Source: Gigantopelta aegis (lineage: Eukaryota > Mollusca > Gastropoda > Neomphalida > Peltospiridae). Taken from it: a DNA stretch of 64,000 nucleotides. The translations under genes and the position numbers were made by a program. The stretch is from assembly GCF_016097555.1 (NCBI RefSeq), contig NC_054706.1, positions 78,859,353 to 78,923,352 on the forward strand. Direction: 5' to 3'. Below, piece by piece: positions 23,923 to 37,400 of the stretch; the first letter of the stretch is position 1, and every line of letters begins with the position of its first letter. Under the pieces are notes generated by a model. That model did not search any database, was not told where the DNA came from, and was given only the letters and a program-made list of their open reading frames with translations.

Positions 23923-24140
23923 CAAAATAGATATGGGTGTTAGGTGGTAATATGCCAGTTCTTCCTGAGTAGGTCTCACCCTGTCAGAGGGCACATTTCT
24001 CTTCTTCTTTTTTAATATATACTGATCATCTTCGTCAGACTTTTGGCCCAAAATATGTTGCTTAGCGTATGGTTTGTACACTCGTAAAAATGTGGATGTT
24101 TGTGAACGGCCCATTAAGACTATTTTAAAAAGAACTACAA
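23923..24140 (-). CDS. Exon-like ORF of unknown function
   Basis: On the reverse strand an acceptor-like TTTTTAAAATAG is followed by an open frame that reads TFLRVYKPYAKQHILGQ, then an acidic DEDDQY, a basic LKKKKRNVPSDRVRP and TQEELAYYHLTPISIL, ending at TGA near 23923. The composition and ordered charge blocks look like a real C-terminus. I do not recognise the family. It lies downstream of FNIP on the same strand, so it could be the last exon of a separate gene, an alternative FNIP terminal exon, or a retrocopy. A degenerate copy sits 1.5 kb to the left. Confidence 0.35.
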
Positions 24141-24149
24141 TGAATTTCT

Positions 24150-24900
24150 AAAAACTGATTCAAGCAAAAAGTCTATTCAAGCATTGAAAATTTACCAGAA
24201 AACAAATTCTAGAGCAATGTTAATTCCATCAAGCAATGATTTCTACAAATATTTATTCTCCGATACAAGTGATAGCTGTGATACAGAGTAAATGGTTGAC
24301 AACCACTGCTTCCCTTGATCGTGTTGGTGTTAATGTTCTGTTGCTAGTCTGTGATTAACAAAAAGACATTTCTAAATTTTTCAACACATTTCCCCATGAT
24401 TGTCTTGGTGTTATTGTTCTGTTGTTGGTTAGTTTTGTGATTTTAACAAAAAACATTACTCTGTTTAACAATACATTAGAGGATGACATCAAATGTATTA
24501 TTTATCACAAGACATGCAATTACAAGGCATTATATATAGATACACATATATAAAAGATTCTGTGGGATCCGACGTGAAAGACATCATAAGAAAAGCTGTA
24601 CACCAAGTGCTATACCCAACCCTGTATGAATACGAATGTATTTAACATATGAAAGACTTGGCAAGTTAGGACACTCAGCTGCTGAATAATATTATTATTA
24701 ATCAATATTAAAGCAGCACAAAAAGAGACAAACAAAGTGTACAGTCTTGTCACAAACGCACAAAGTGTACAGTCTTGTCACTTGGTAGTTTTTTTACAGT
24801 ATGACAATGGTGAACAGTTCAACATAAACAAAATATATAGTTTAGGATTTATACAATGACAAATGAAATGAACTTGAAATATACATCTAACAAACTGCTT
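24150..24900. other. Intergenic, no gene seen
   Basis: AT-rich; a direct repeat of TGATTGTCTTGGTGTTATTG-like words at 24315-24425, and CACAAAGTGTACAGTCTTGT present twice at 24732-24780. Confidence 0.5.
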
Positions 24901-24904
24901 CTTA

Positions 24905-25065
24905 AGTTTAGTTTGTTTTGTTTAACGACACCACTAAATCACATTGATTTATTAATCATTGACTATTGGATGTCAAACATTTGGTAATCTTGACAAATAC
25001 ATGTAGTCTTGGAGAGGAAACCCGCTACATTTTTCAATTAATATAAAGAGATCTTTAAAGCCCTG
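24905..25065 (-). mobile_element. SINE 3' fragment
   Basis: GTTTAACGACACCACTAAAT, TATTGGATGTCAAACATTTG and GAGAGGAAACCCGCTACATT; truncated before the head. Confidence 0.7.
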
Positions 25066-25579
25066 TGATGTATGTATTATGGCAACGTCTGAACTGCAAA
25101 TGCTATAGTTTTGTGCAAAATGATCCATCTCCATCTGCAGTTTAGTGAGTTTATTCTAAATTTCATTTAAATAAAGCCCTATTGCGTAGATAACATTCAC
25201 TGGTATTTCCATATTAAGTGTTTTAACAATGACTGTTTTGGTAATGTGAAGAAATTAGATAATTTATTCATCTATTAATTCCTGAGTTGAATAGCAAACA
25301 AATAAGCACAGTGAATGTTTTGGTGACCATCAATAAATAAACACTAGTCTTGCAACTTTTCACAAAGTAATGTTACTGGCATATTGCATATTTCACAAAG
25401 ATTGCACAATACTTAAATGATGTTCATTCAGTTTCTGTGTTAAAATGATCAACTGTAATAAAATACATCCATATTAAAAGTTTAGCACCACCTTTCCAAG
25501 ATGAATATACATAGGTATTATCAGTAAACCTACAGATCAACAATTTATACATGGTTAATTCCAACCAACAAAAGCTCAA

Positions 25580-25915
25580 AGCCGTGTATTCCTATTACAC
25601 CATTAATGAGACCACACTCCCCTCGGGGTAATGTCTACTAGTTCCAAGCTCCATCTTCTTTGTGTTTGCTGACGGACTACACCTCGAGACTGTAAGGACA
25701 CCTCGAGTCTAAGGTTAGAGAGTATCTAACATTATTTGCTTTTGTCGAGAACATCCAGGGTGCCTCGCTCCAGGCCTGTAATGGTGGATGCACTTATGAA
25801 AGTTACTACCAACAGATTCTTCCTATTGTATTGTGTTTATAATTGCTGCAAGGACTTGGAACCTAATCCCAAATGAACATAACACGATATGGTGTCAGAA
25901 GTGGGATGTTACAAC
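25580..25915 (+). mobile_element. LTR retrotransposon fossil, LTR end with primer-binding-site-like sequence
   Basis: The segment ends ACATAACACGATA followed at once by TGGTGTCAGAAGTGGGAT, a sequence typical of the primer binding site next to the 5' LTR of Gypsy-type retrotransposons. A possible LTR start is the TGTATTCC at about 25585. No gag or pol follows, so it is a relic; its age cannot be judged without a second LTR. Confidence 0.4.
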
Positions 25916-26671
25916 CAACAAATGCCAGCTGTAGCAATGAACAATACCATCCTCTTCTCGAGTGTTGGCACTGTGATCCATGTAACGTCTCATAGCTGCT
26001 GTTGGCTAATATTGGTTAATCTGTTTTAACCTTGTATTTTCTGTGTTTTTAACACATCATTTCAGATCTTGCTGTAGAATGTTTAAGTTTCATCAAAAAC
26101 TGATGTAGTGACACTGATGTTATGTCATTAAAGGACAATACTATAACTGAATTATGGGTAGAACATTCTCACCAAGTATAGGCTAACATTTTGCAGAGGG
26201 GTAAAATATTGAAACGGAACCTACAACACTAGTTGCTATGGCTAAAGGTGATAAAACATTCTCACACATCCATTTGAGAGGTCAGTGTGTGACCTTCATA
26301 ATACAATATGACAATATCTTACATATGGCGACAGATTTAAAGATATTGCACCATGGTATGATGTCAATTCCTAACTATCCACTGAAATTAACACACATTG
26401 CCATTGACAATGCACACAGTAATTGTGCAAGCAGAGGTGTCATAAATACATTAACTTAAATAGCCATTTTAATGTTAAAAACTTTTAAACTATTCTTGAG
26501 GATAATGAAAAAAAAAAACTCCCATTGTCTGAATAAAGAACCTTAAATTAATAATGATCCTATTTGGCTACTCTGCACATATTGTACAATACAGCAGATT
26601 AGGGTCATGTTGTATAGCAGCAACAGGCAATTGTCCTGTGTCATTTTCTGCTAGTTTTTCATGTTAATTAT

Positions 26672-28113
26672 ATGGACTACAGCCGGACTGATTATCGAGA
26701 ACCACCCACGTTAAATAGATGGACTACAGGTGGACTGATTATCGAGAACCACCCACGTTAAATAGATGGACTACAGGTGGACTGATTATCGAGAACCACC
26801 CACGTTATATAGATGGGCTACAGGTGGACTGATTATCGAGAACCACCCACGTTATATAGATGGGCTACAGGTGGACTGATTATCGAGAACCACCCACGTT
26901 ATATAGATGGGCTACAGGTGGACTGATTATCGAGAACCACCCACGTTAAATAGATGGACTACAGCCGGACTGATTATCGAGAACCACCCACGTTATATAG
27001 ATGGACTACAGGTGGACTGATTATCGAGAACCACCCACGTTATATAGATGGGCTACAGGTGGACTGATTATCGAGAACCACCCACGTTATATAGATGGGC
27101 TACAGCCAGACTGATTATCGAGAACCACCCACATTAAATAGATGGACTACAGGTGGACTGATTATCGAGAACCACCCACGTTAAATAGATGGACTACAGG
27201 TGGACTGATTATCGAGAACCACCCACGTTAAATAGATGGACTACAGGTGGACTGATTATGGACTACAGGTGGACTGATTATTGAGAACCACCCACGTTAA
27301 ATAGATGGACTACAGCCGGACTGATTATCGAGAACCACCCACGTTATATAGATGGACTACAGGTGGACTGATTATCGAGAACCACCCACGTTATATAGAT
27401 GGGCTACAGGTGGACTGATTATCGAGAACCACCCACGTTATATAGATGGGCTACAGCCAGACTGATTATCGAGAACCACCCACATTAAATAGATGGACTA
27501 CAGGTGGACTGATTATCGAGAACCACCCACGTTAAATAGATGGACTACAGGTGGACTGATTATCGAGAACCACCCACGTTAAATAGATGGACTACAGGTG
27601 GACTGATTATCGAGAACCACCCACGTTAAATAGATGGACTACAGCCGGACTGATTATCGAGAACCACCCACATTAAATAGATGGACTACAGCCGGACTGA
27701 TTATCGAGAACCACCCACGTTAAATAGATGGACTACAGGTGGACTGATTATCGAGAACCACCCACGTTAAATAGATGGACTACAGGTGGACTGATTATCG
27801 AGAACCACCCACGTTAAATAGATGGATTACAGGTGGACTGATTATGGACTACAGGTGGACTGATTATTGAGAACCACCCACGTTAAATAGATGGACTACA
27901 GCTGGACTGATTATTGAGAACCACCCACGTTAAATAGATGGACTACAGCCGGACTGATTATCGAGAACCACCCATGTTAAATAGATGGACTACAGCCGGA
28001 CAGATTATCGAGAACCACCCACGTTAAATAGATGGACTACAGCCGGACTGATTATCGAGAACCACCCACGTTAAATAGATGGACTACAACCGGACTGATT
28101 ATCGAGAACCAGT
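26672..28113. repeat. 47-bp minisatellite, about 30 copies
   Basis: Unit GGACTACAGGTGGACTGATT ATCGAGAACCACCCACGTTA AATAGAT with variants (CAGCCGGAC, TATATAGATGGGC). A higher-order block of about 348 bp is visible: the same variant order occurs from about 26964 and again from about 27312. It lies between the 3' ends of ECSIT and FNIP. Confidence 0.95.
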
Positions 28114-28164
28114 GGTCCAGGCTCAGAGATGTGATACAGCTCCTGGTTTGTTGTCTGTGTTAAT

Positions 28165-28305
28165 GAGTAGTCGGCATGAATTCGGCATTCCTGAGTAGTC
28201 AGCATGAATTCGGCATTCCTGAGCAGTCAGCATGGATACCGCATTCCTGAGCAGTCAGCATGGATACCGCATTCCTGAGCAGTCAGCATGGATACCGCAT
28301 TCCGT
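28165..28305. repeat. 28-bp minisatellite, about 5 copies
   Basis: Units GAGCAGTCAGCATGGATACC plus GCATTCCT, the first copies diverged (GAATTCGGCATTCC). Confidence 0.9.
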
Positions 28306-28422
28306 AGGTTTATCACACTGACGAGAGGTTCAAGTGAAGAATGTACTATAAGATTTAAATTCATCACAACATGGTTGACCTCTTCTAGCTAACTGTGAAG
28401 CCAGGGTTTTCCCCATCTCAAT

Positions 28423-28492
28423 TTACAGATCTAGACTTGGGGAATGAGTTCCTGCAACTGCTAACAGCAGTGGTAAATCACTGGCTTCAAAT
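28423..28492 (-). CDS. FNIP: FNIP coding exon 20 (last)
   Basis: Acceptor TTACAG at 28493. Reads [20 protein letters not shown] then DL and TAA, the counterpart of human [20 protein letters not shown]. No AATAAA or ATTAAA is seen on this strand before the minisatellite at 28113. Confidence 0.95.
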
Positions 28493-31400
28493 CTGTAATG
28501 GATTAAAAACAAATTATTAACTTACAAATATATATTATACAACTCTTTGTATTCCACAACGTTTTTCAGTCTTGATATGCAGTTTCTCCAGAGAAAAACT
28601 TAAATTTGATAATTTGGTTAAACATTGAATATGTTTGGAACTGTTTTCAAGCTGACTACAATTAATTATGTTTTACTGCAATGGAATATATGTGCCAATA
28701 TATAAATGTAAAACCGTAAATCATGTGAACCAATACTTACCTCATAATTTGCATTTGATGTATGTGTGGTTTTTAGAGTGTTGTAAATAAAGAATAATAC
28801 ATGAGTGGCCATTAGATACCATTTATCTCACGACGAGTTGTTTTAAAATGTATCTAACAAGCAAAAGCGAGTTTGATACGTTTTTAAACAATGAGTTGTG
28901 AGATAAATGATATCTAACGGACACGAATGTATTATTGTATTTATCTTTTTTTACTAAAAGTTATTTACAGCCATTGCACTTGTAGCTAACTTACATGTCA
29001 CAGACACATGATTGTCAGGTTAACTATATGTCACAATGTAATTGATTTCCATCGCGTTGGATTTTTTATTGGACATTTGGCATCGGTGACCTGGTCATCA
29101 CCTAGGAGCAGCCAGTCTTATGTCTTGAAATTGTTAACACACATACATGTGTAAACAACAATGTGTTATCAAAAATAACACATGATGTTCTCACCAACGG
29201 GTGTGTAACAAAAGTATTACAATAACAAAACAACAACAAAATTAAAATTAAAAAGAAGGAAAAAAAAAGTCAAACAAAAGACCTTAAACAACAAAACCTT
29301 TTTTTAAGTGGGAAGACATTACTGAGTTTTTTTTACCATTTTTTTCTTCAAGGAGCCACAAAAAATATCCCTACATTGGTGATGACCTACCCCAGCATTG
29401 ACGTCAAGTCTTTCATATTCTTCACCTTGGAAGTCTTCAGATATTCTGCCACCATCTTGCTTTTGAAGTAGATTTCCTGCAGTCGATCTTCAAGATGCAT
29501 CAAGCACTACAGATAAATAATGTCACAAATAATATATTATATATATGTAAAAGTTATATGCAGTAATCATCGTAAACATTATATATGTAATGGTTATTAA
29601 TAGTAATTATACTGTTAATGTAATCAAATTTAAGGAGTAAGGAGAGAAAAATATAACAAATAAATAATCAAGAAATTTAAATGTATTTCTAAAATTGTTA
29701 ATGGTGGTAAACAAATAATATATTACATGGGTAGTTTGGACAAATGATATTATAAATAATGGTTAGAAAAATAATATTTCATATTACAGGACACTATAAT
29801 AGTAAGATGATGATAAATAATGGTTAGAAACAAATATATTACACAGGCAGTGGTTATAAACAGATGTTATGTAAATAATGGTTAGGAACAAATATATTAC
29901 ACAGGCAGTGGTCATAAACAGATGTTATGTAAATAATGGTTAGAAACAAATATATTACACAGGCAGTGGTCATAAACAGATGTTATGTAAATAATGGTTA
30001 GAAACAAATATATTACACAGGCAGTGGTCATAAACAGATGTTATGTAAATAATGGTTAGAAACAAATATATTACACAGGCAGTGGTCATAAACAGATGTT
30101 ATGTAAATAATGGTTAGAAAAATGATATTTCATATTATGTAATAGTTATAAATGCATATTAAAGCCAGTAATATTGAGAGTATAATTATAATCAAGAGCA
30201 TGGCATTTAATCAGTGACTAGTATTAATTTGGTGGTGGCATGACATGAAGGACGTCTTGACAGGTAAAATATCAAACTGGACATGCACAAATGTTTTTGG
30301 AAATACGTTTAATGTTCAACTCACAAACTCCGGACTCATCTTCAGTTTGCAGAGATCGAGCACGGATTCAACCAGGTTACAGACGAGTTGTGATGTTGTC
30401 CACGACATCCGTCCTGATGGCGACCGCTCCAGCAGATTGCTGTTGGCCACATCAACTGACCTGTAGTAGAAACAGAAGTTAAAGTTTGTTTAGTTTAATG
30501 ACACAACGTGAGTACTGATTTATTAATCATCGGCTAGTGGATGTTAAACATTTGGTAATTCTGACAGTCTCAGAGAGGAAACCCACTACATTTTTTCATT
30601 AGTAGCAAGGGATCTTTTATAAGCACCATCCCACACAGGATAGCACATACCACAGCCTTTGATATACCAGTCGTGTTGCACTGGCTGGAACAAGAAATAG
30701 CCTAATAAGCCCACCGATGGGAATCCTAGACCGACCGTACATCAAGCGAGTGCTTTACTACTGGGCTATATGGAAATACCAGGGATACAAATATTGAACC
30801 ACACCTCAGGACATTTTAATTGTATTTTTGAAATTTGGTCTACATAATGCTGCTGTCAAACAGCAACAAGAATCTTTTATATAAGCACTTTCCCAAAGAC
30901 AGGACAACACATACCAGAGCCTTTGAAATACTGGATGTGAGGCGCTGGTTGAGACAACCAACGGATTCACCTCAACCAAGCAACTTATATTACAAATACA
31001 ATTAATCGTTATCTGGTCATCATTTACAAGAGGAGTCCAGAAAAATATATGGTCATAAAGAAATTCACATTACCAAATTTCCCACATTTAAGTAATGGAG
31101 GGAAGTTAACCTATCTAATATGGTGAACACTCCCAAGTGCAAAATGGATGACAAATTAAAAACTTGTTAATGGAACTACAAAAAGTATTCGTTAGAAGAA
31201 CACTGAGGGATTTAACAAAATTGAAAATCATACCATGTATCGGTGTCTGCTACCACACAAACTGCTTCAGCAATTGGTTCATCAAGAACGGAATACTGAA
31301 ATAACAGATGGGTAGAAGGCATCAGTTTTATTGTTAATCATGTAAAAAACATCACTACATTCATTATGCAGAGCTGCCAACCCCTAGCCACAAGTGAGAG

Positions 31401-34400
31401 TAGCATTCATGACAAGCGTAGCAAATGATATTAGAGCGTAGCATGGTCGAATGTCATAAACAGCAGCAAAAGAAAACACCAAATAACTACGTCATAGTAA
31501 CTGCAAAAGACTTGGTTGTGCTATTTTTAGGACAGATAACGCTCGTCTTCGGTTAAGATATACGGACATACCCGAAATGTAATGAATGTTGTCAAATAAG
31601 TCAGGCGATTTGAACAGGATTATGAATGACTAGAATTTTGTTTTTAAAACAGCATCGAAATGCAATAAACCCAAAATTAACTGCTGTGCGATGATGTGAT
31701 CAGTACTAAATTTGAATGCTTATATTCTTATTTCAAGTTAAAATTAAAATTACTCTATTTCTAACTGGCATGCGTTCACATGCAATTTTCTATATACACG
31801 GCATGCAAGAGTAACACGACTAAAGAACAGTTCTTTGAAGGTTTTATAGTATGCGACACTGGGGCCGGCCTACAGTAAAACTACACGTCTGTTATAGAAT
31901 ACATCTTACTGTAACTCTTTTACAATGGTGCTTAATCCGCAAATTATACTTTGATATGTTGGAATAACAAAAAAAGAAAAAGCCACAGAAACGAGGAATT
32001 CAGTTTTTAGTTACTGTATTCGAAGATTACGTCCAATTTTTAGTATAAATGCCAGAAATCGCCCACTTTTCAACTGTACTTTATAGACCTATAATTTGTG
32101 ATAAACATGAAACGTATACGCTTGCCAAATAAAACATAATTCGTTAGTAGAAACTTTGGCCAAATACACTAATCATCCAGTTATATTTATCTGTTGCAAA
32201 AATTATTACTGGTTTTCATTAACGTATCATACTGGATTTTTTTTTAAACTGAGCATAGCAATTTGGGCATGAGCGTAGCAAATGTCGACTAAGCATAGCA
32301 AACTACGCCCAAAGCGTAGCAGTTGGCAGCTCTGATTATACCACTCCAAATCTAGGTCTGATTAAAATGGATTGTATTCTGCTTTTAACAAGAAACTGAC
32401 AATAATTTAAGTGTAGATTCGGTTAAATAGGGTAACAATCAATTATAAACCAGTGTCATTCAGTTAGAATACTCCATGGATAATAAATGCAAAGTTTCTG
32501 AAAACACTCTTCTCTTCGTTTACCTAAGATGATATTTGATATTCGTATTTATCTTCTCTTCATTTACCTGAGATGACATTTGAAGATCACTGAGCAGTTT
32601 TGGCCACAAGTTGACATCGGACGTCCCATGAAGGACAAAATTGGACATGTAGTGGTCTGAAAACTCCGCTAGTAGAGACCGCCCGAAGTTCCGGTCGTAC
32701 GACCTCACACTAGAATTCCATTCAGCACCATCACTGGTCATCCTGTTAAACAAACACCAATTCAGTAAACAGCCACGTCTTGTGAAAATAGTCAAATGTT
32801 CAAGTTAAAGTTTGTTTTTGTTTAACAAAACCACTAAAGCACATTGATTAATTAATCATCATCTATTGGATGTCAAACATTTGGTAATTCTGACATGTAG
32901 TCATCAGAGGAAACCCGCTACATTTTTTCTAATGCAGCAAGGGATCTTTTATATACACTTTCCCACAGACAGGAAAGCACATACAACAGCCTTTGTCCAG
33001 TTGTGGTGCACTGGTTGGAACGAGAAAAATCCCAATCAGTTGAATGAATCCACCAAGAAGGTTCAATCCTGCAACGCAAGCACTTCAAGCGAGCATTCAA
33101 CTGATTGAGCTAAATCCTGCCCCAGTGAAATAATAAGAACATACAGGTGAGTTACAAACCATCATTACACAAGATTTTTTGTCTGCCTCATTTATAATTT
33201 TTTATATTATTTATAAAACCTATAGTGTTAATTTTACATATCTGTGAAATGAAATCTATTCTATTCAGAATGCAAGATTATTAACAGTAAAAGATATTAC
33301 CCTGAATCAAATCAAACAGATGACTGTGGCTAAAACTTGTTTATTTTCTTTAGTTTAACACCACCACTAGAAAACTTTGATTAATTAATCATCAGCTATT
33401 GGATGTCACACATTTGGTAATTTTTGACACGTAGTCTTCCAAGGATACCTGCTACATTTTACCATTGGCAAGAATGCAGGGGTTGAAATTAAAAATTTTT
33501 TTACCACTATCTCAAAGGAATAGTGAATTTCAAAATACACTATTCCGTCTAAAAATGTACTATACCTTCAATTATTAATGTACCACAAGTTTTCCCGACT
33601 GTGCTACCTCGCCATGTACAACATTGTGTAATGAACAATTGTTTATATACCAGTTTATGCATTACTGCGTACTAGCTGGAATTACAAACTAACTCACTCC
33701 AAACATCAGTCTCGATCAACAGACGTTTATTTTGTACCGGTAAGTGCATGAGAAAGGTCTTAGTAGCGCGAGGATTTGTTCTGCAAAAAGATGTAACTGA
33801 AGAAAAAGTGTAAGTGGAATAGTCGCAGGCGATTTGCAGTATTCCGTGCTTTATTTTCACCTTCATGACGGAATATTGGAAAAATTGTTTTACTATTCCG
33901 TTTCGAAATTTACTATTTGCGGAATAGTATAAAATTCGACCCCTGGAACGGATCTTTCATATACACTTTTCTACAGAGAGACCAGTACAACCCATGGCCT
34001 TTGATATACCAGTTGTGAGGCAATGGTTAAACTGTTGACATGCAACACTTTCAATCAACATATACACCACAGATAATAATACTACAACCTCTCGATCTAA
34101 AAGTAAATGTTTGAAATTGGAGGTGTGTGTGTATTGATAGTTTCAACTAGCATACTTAATTACCCTAGTTCCATATAGGAATGGTCAGCACACATTTAGC
34201 GGCACCCAGTGCAAACTGATACAGTCATAGTACCTTGATATAAAATTACTACAATTTACTGGACCAATGAAACACTACTATGGGTATTTGATGCAATATT
34301 TAAAGTTAGGTGCACTTTCATCTTTTACCCAGCGAGATGCTACAGGTATTTGCTACTACACTGCTATGAAAAAAATGAAGCACTCACTCTGGCATGATGA

Positions 34401-37400
34401 TCTCCTGACAGTGTAGTACAGGATCAAGCATGTCCATGTCGATACTGCTCGCCGACGACAGATGTCGCCGTTTTCCTAGTTCTGTCGGTGTCACAGGTCT
34501 ACAAGAAAAACACCAAATTAACAAAACATTTTCATCCATGTAAAACATCATATGCAGGGACTTATCCACCATTTTTTATGGATTTGGGAAAATTAGAGTG
34601 AGTAAATCATACTGTTTAATTAATTAGAACACACATAATTAAATATATACATATTGTTTTTAACATAGAAATTGAGTGCCACATTCTTTTGGGAAGCGGC
34701 CTATGTTCAGATCAGAATGCCTGGATAAAGCCCAGAATGCCTGGATAAAGCCCCGGTATGTTGATATGTTTTATATTTAGACATCAGTTTATGTTTTTCT
34801 TTTTTAAAGGACAATGGTATGGTCTAAATAATATATTACCACATACCTGCATCTTCCTGGAGCCAAAGACGATGGTCTGGAATTCTGCCTCGAAATGGAT
34901 ATTTTCAACGGACTGTTTTGCAGTGAGGTAGCTGCCATTTTAGCTGAACCGACATCGCGTGCCCCATCACCACTCTCGTCGGATGGCTTCAGAGCATGAG
35001 GACTCGCCAGCGGGTGACTTATTACTCTCTCGTGTTCCGCAACATCGTCAATTGTTTTCGCTTCAATCCCATCCTCAAAATATTCCTCAAACATACTGCT
35101 GCTGCCTTCTGAGAGAAACATTTTACGCACATCACTAACTTTCATCTTTACATCAGAATCATCCACCGTCTCCAACTGCCTAGACAACATTGACGTTCCC
35201 TTTAACGAAGAATTTTGACCAGAATCGGAAGATGATTTATCTGGACTACTTAGTTGCACATTTTCACTCAATGATTTGTTCGTAATTAAATCTGCCGACT
35301 TCCGAACATGTTGTACATTTTCAACTTTTGCGCACTCAACAATCCTTTGAGCAGACAGCCGACATTTGAATTCAGATCTATCCGACTGAGAAGACGACGC
35401 ACCTTCTAAGTTACACTCTTCGTCTTTCATACTCACCATCTCTATACATCCTCCCAACCTGTTCACAGTCCTCTCAACCCTCTCTCCCACTTGGTTACCA
35501 CACCGATCACCCAGTTCCGTCTGGTACAACCGACTTCTCTCACCAACATCACATACGTCCCTGTCACCACACACTGGCGAAGTCGTTGAAGGGAAAAACC
35601 TGTCCCCTGAATTAGCCCCAGGTTCAATGGGAGTGGTGACTGCTGAAGACTTTTCACTTTGTAACGGCGCGTCGTTGAACGTCAGATCATTCATGAATGT
35701 TTCCAGAGATCCAGAGTCTCGTATTTCATGCACGTCACTACACCTAATGAAGTAACTGAGAATGTAGAGAAAGCGTTTCACAATGTCTTGCTTTTTGCCA
35801 ACCACAATAGTCCGAGCAATTTTGAGAGGGTTTCCAATAGCACCGTATAAATCTCTGAAATACAAAATTAAAGAAAATATCACAAACATACTCTCAGTAA
35901 CTGACAAGTTTGTTCTTTATTAGTATTAATTTTCAAGCAATCACTTCAGGGACATCAATTTAATACATGTACATACTGTACATCTGTCATTAATAAAAAC
36001 TATTAACACTGGTTGGATATAACTGGTTGTGTTGATCTTTTGACTCTTGAGAACACACATTCAGGGCTCACCTGTCCACTCCCATTTTAGCCAATTGCTC
36101 ATTTGTACACAAAATGGCTACAACATTTAATCTCTGGCCAATAAAATATTCTTTAAATTAACCACATCTGAATAATTTTCAAGGAAATACTCTACATATC
36201 TGAAAACTGACTAAAACAAAATTTGCTCCAGTGTGAGCCCTGCACATTTAAAAACTTTATAGACCCATGACGGACTACCTTCGTAAAATTTATAGCATCT
36301 CTTAGCCAATACTGCTCATCTTGGGCTATTAGCTGACTGCAAATTTTCACCCTGCTTAAGAACCTGTCAAAGTTAAAATTTTGTTTGGTTTAACGACACC
36401 TCTAGAGCACATTAATCATCGGCTATTGGATGTCAAGCACTTGGTAATTTTTACTTAATAGTCTTAGAAAGGAAACCTGTTACACTTTTCCATAAGTAGC
36501 AAGAGATTTTTTATATGCATCATCCCACAGACAGGATGGCACATACCACAGCCTTTGATATACGATGGATGGTGTACTGGCTGGAATGAGAAATAGCCCA
36601 ATGGGCCCACTAACAGGGATCGATCCTAGACCACCAACGATGCATCAGGTGAGCATTTTACCACTGAGGTATGTCCTGCCCCCCCCCCCCCCCAAGAACC
36701 CATCATATCTGTAACATAAATCAAAATAAAACCAATGTGAATGATGGAAAGAAGCCGAACAACTCACCCCAACTGGGCCCACAAAGGGTTATATGGATGG
36801 GTTCTCGCAAGGGCATCCAGCTGAGAAAACAAAAGGAGAGAAAATAAAAGCCTTGGAGAAAAATAAGAATTTAATGTTTCTAAATGACCAGTTGTTACTA
36901 GCAATTTTCATTATTTATGCCAGATGTCAACATTTATATATTTTATATGACAATGCAAGAATAAATACAATAAATGCATTTGGCGTGACATTCCATTCTC
37001 AGTCCATTTACTCTTTTCAGTTGAAAAATAAAATGCATAAATTTAGTCAAATTAAATCTAAATGCTACTATGTTGTACACATGGATATCCTGTTTTCATT
37101 TAGGAATTTATGTTACCGTTTAAAAAAAATATATTAGTAGCCTTGAGTCACTAACAAAACCTCAAATACCCATCATGTATGGGGATCACACATTACTCAC
37201 CCACTTAGCAGAATGTTTATCTAAATACGTTCTAGACGTAATTCCTCCAGCTGGTGTTACCGTGGCAACCCAGGCTAGATGATGCGTTAAGACAGCTGAG
37301 ATGAGAGTGCTTAAAAAACTGAAAGAGAAGAAACATTAGTGAAAATCTACTTAAAACATGTCTCTCACAAATGACAATCTGCATAACCCATTTATTCAAA

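Noticed and set aside
26672-28113. CRISPR-like direct repeats here and in the other arrays
   Set aside because: Units are head to tail without unique spacers, in an animal genome; they are minisatellites.
29383-29391. TAG directly after the FNIP exon 19 reading as the gene's stop codon
   Set aside because: A GTAGGT donor overlaps it, and the conserved C-terminal block ([15 protein letters not shown]) is found in phase in the next exon at 28423-28492.
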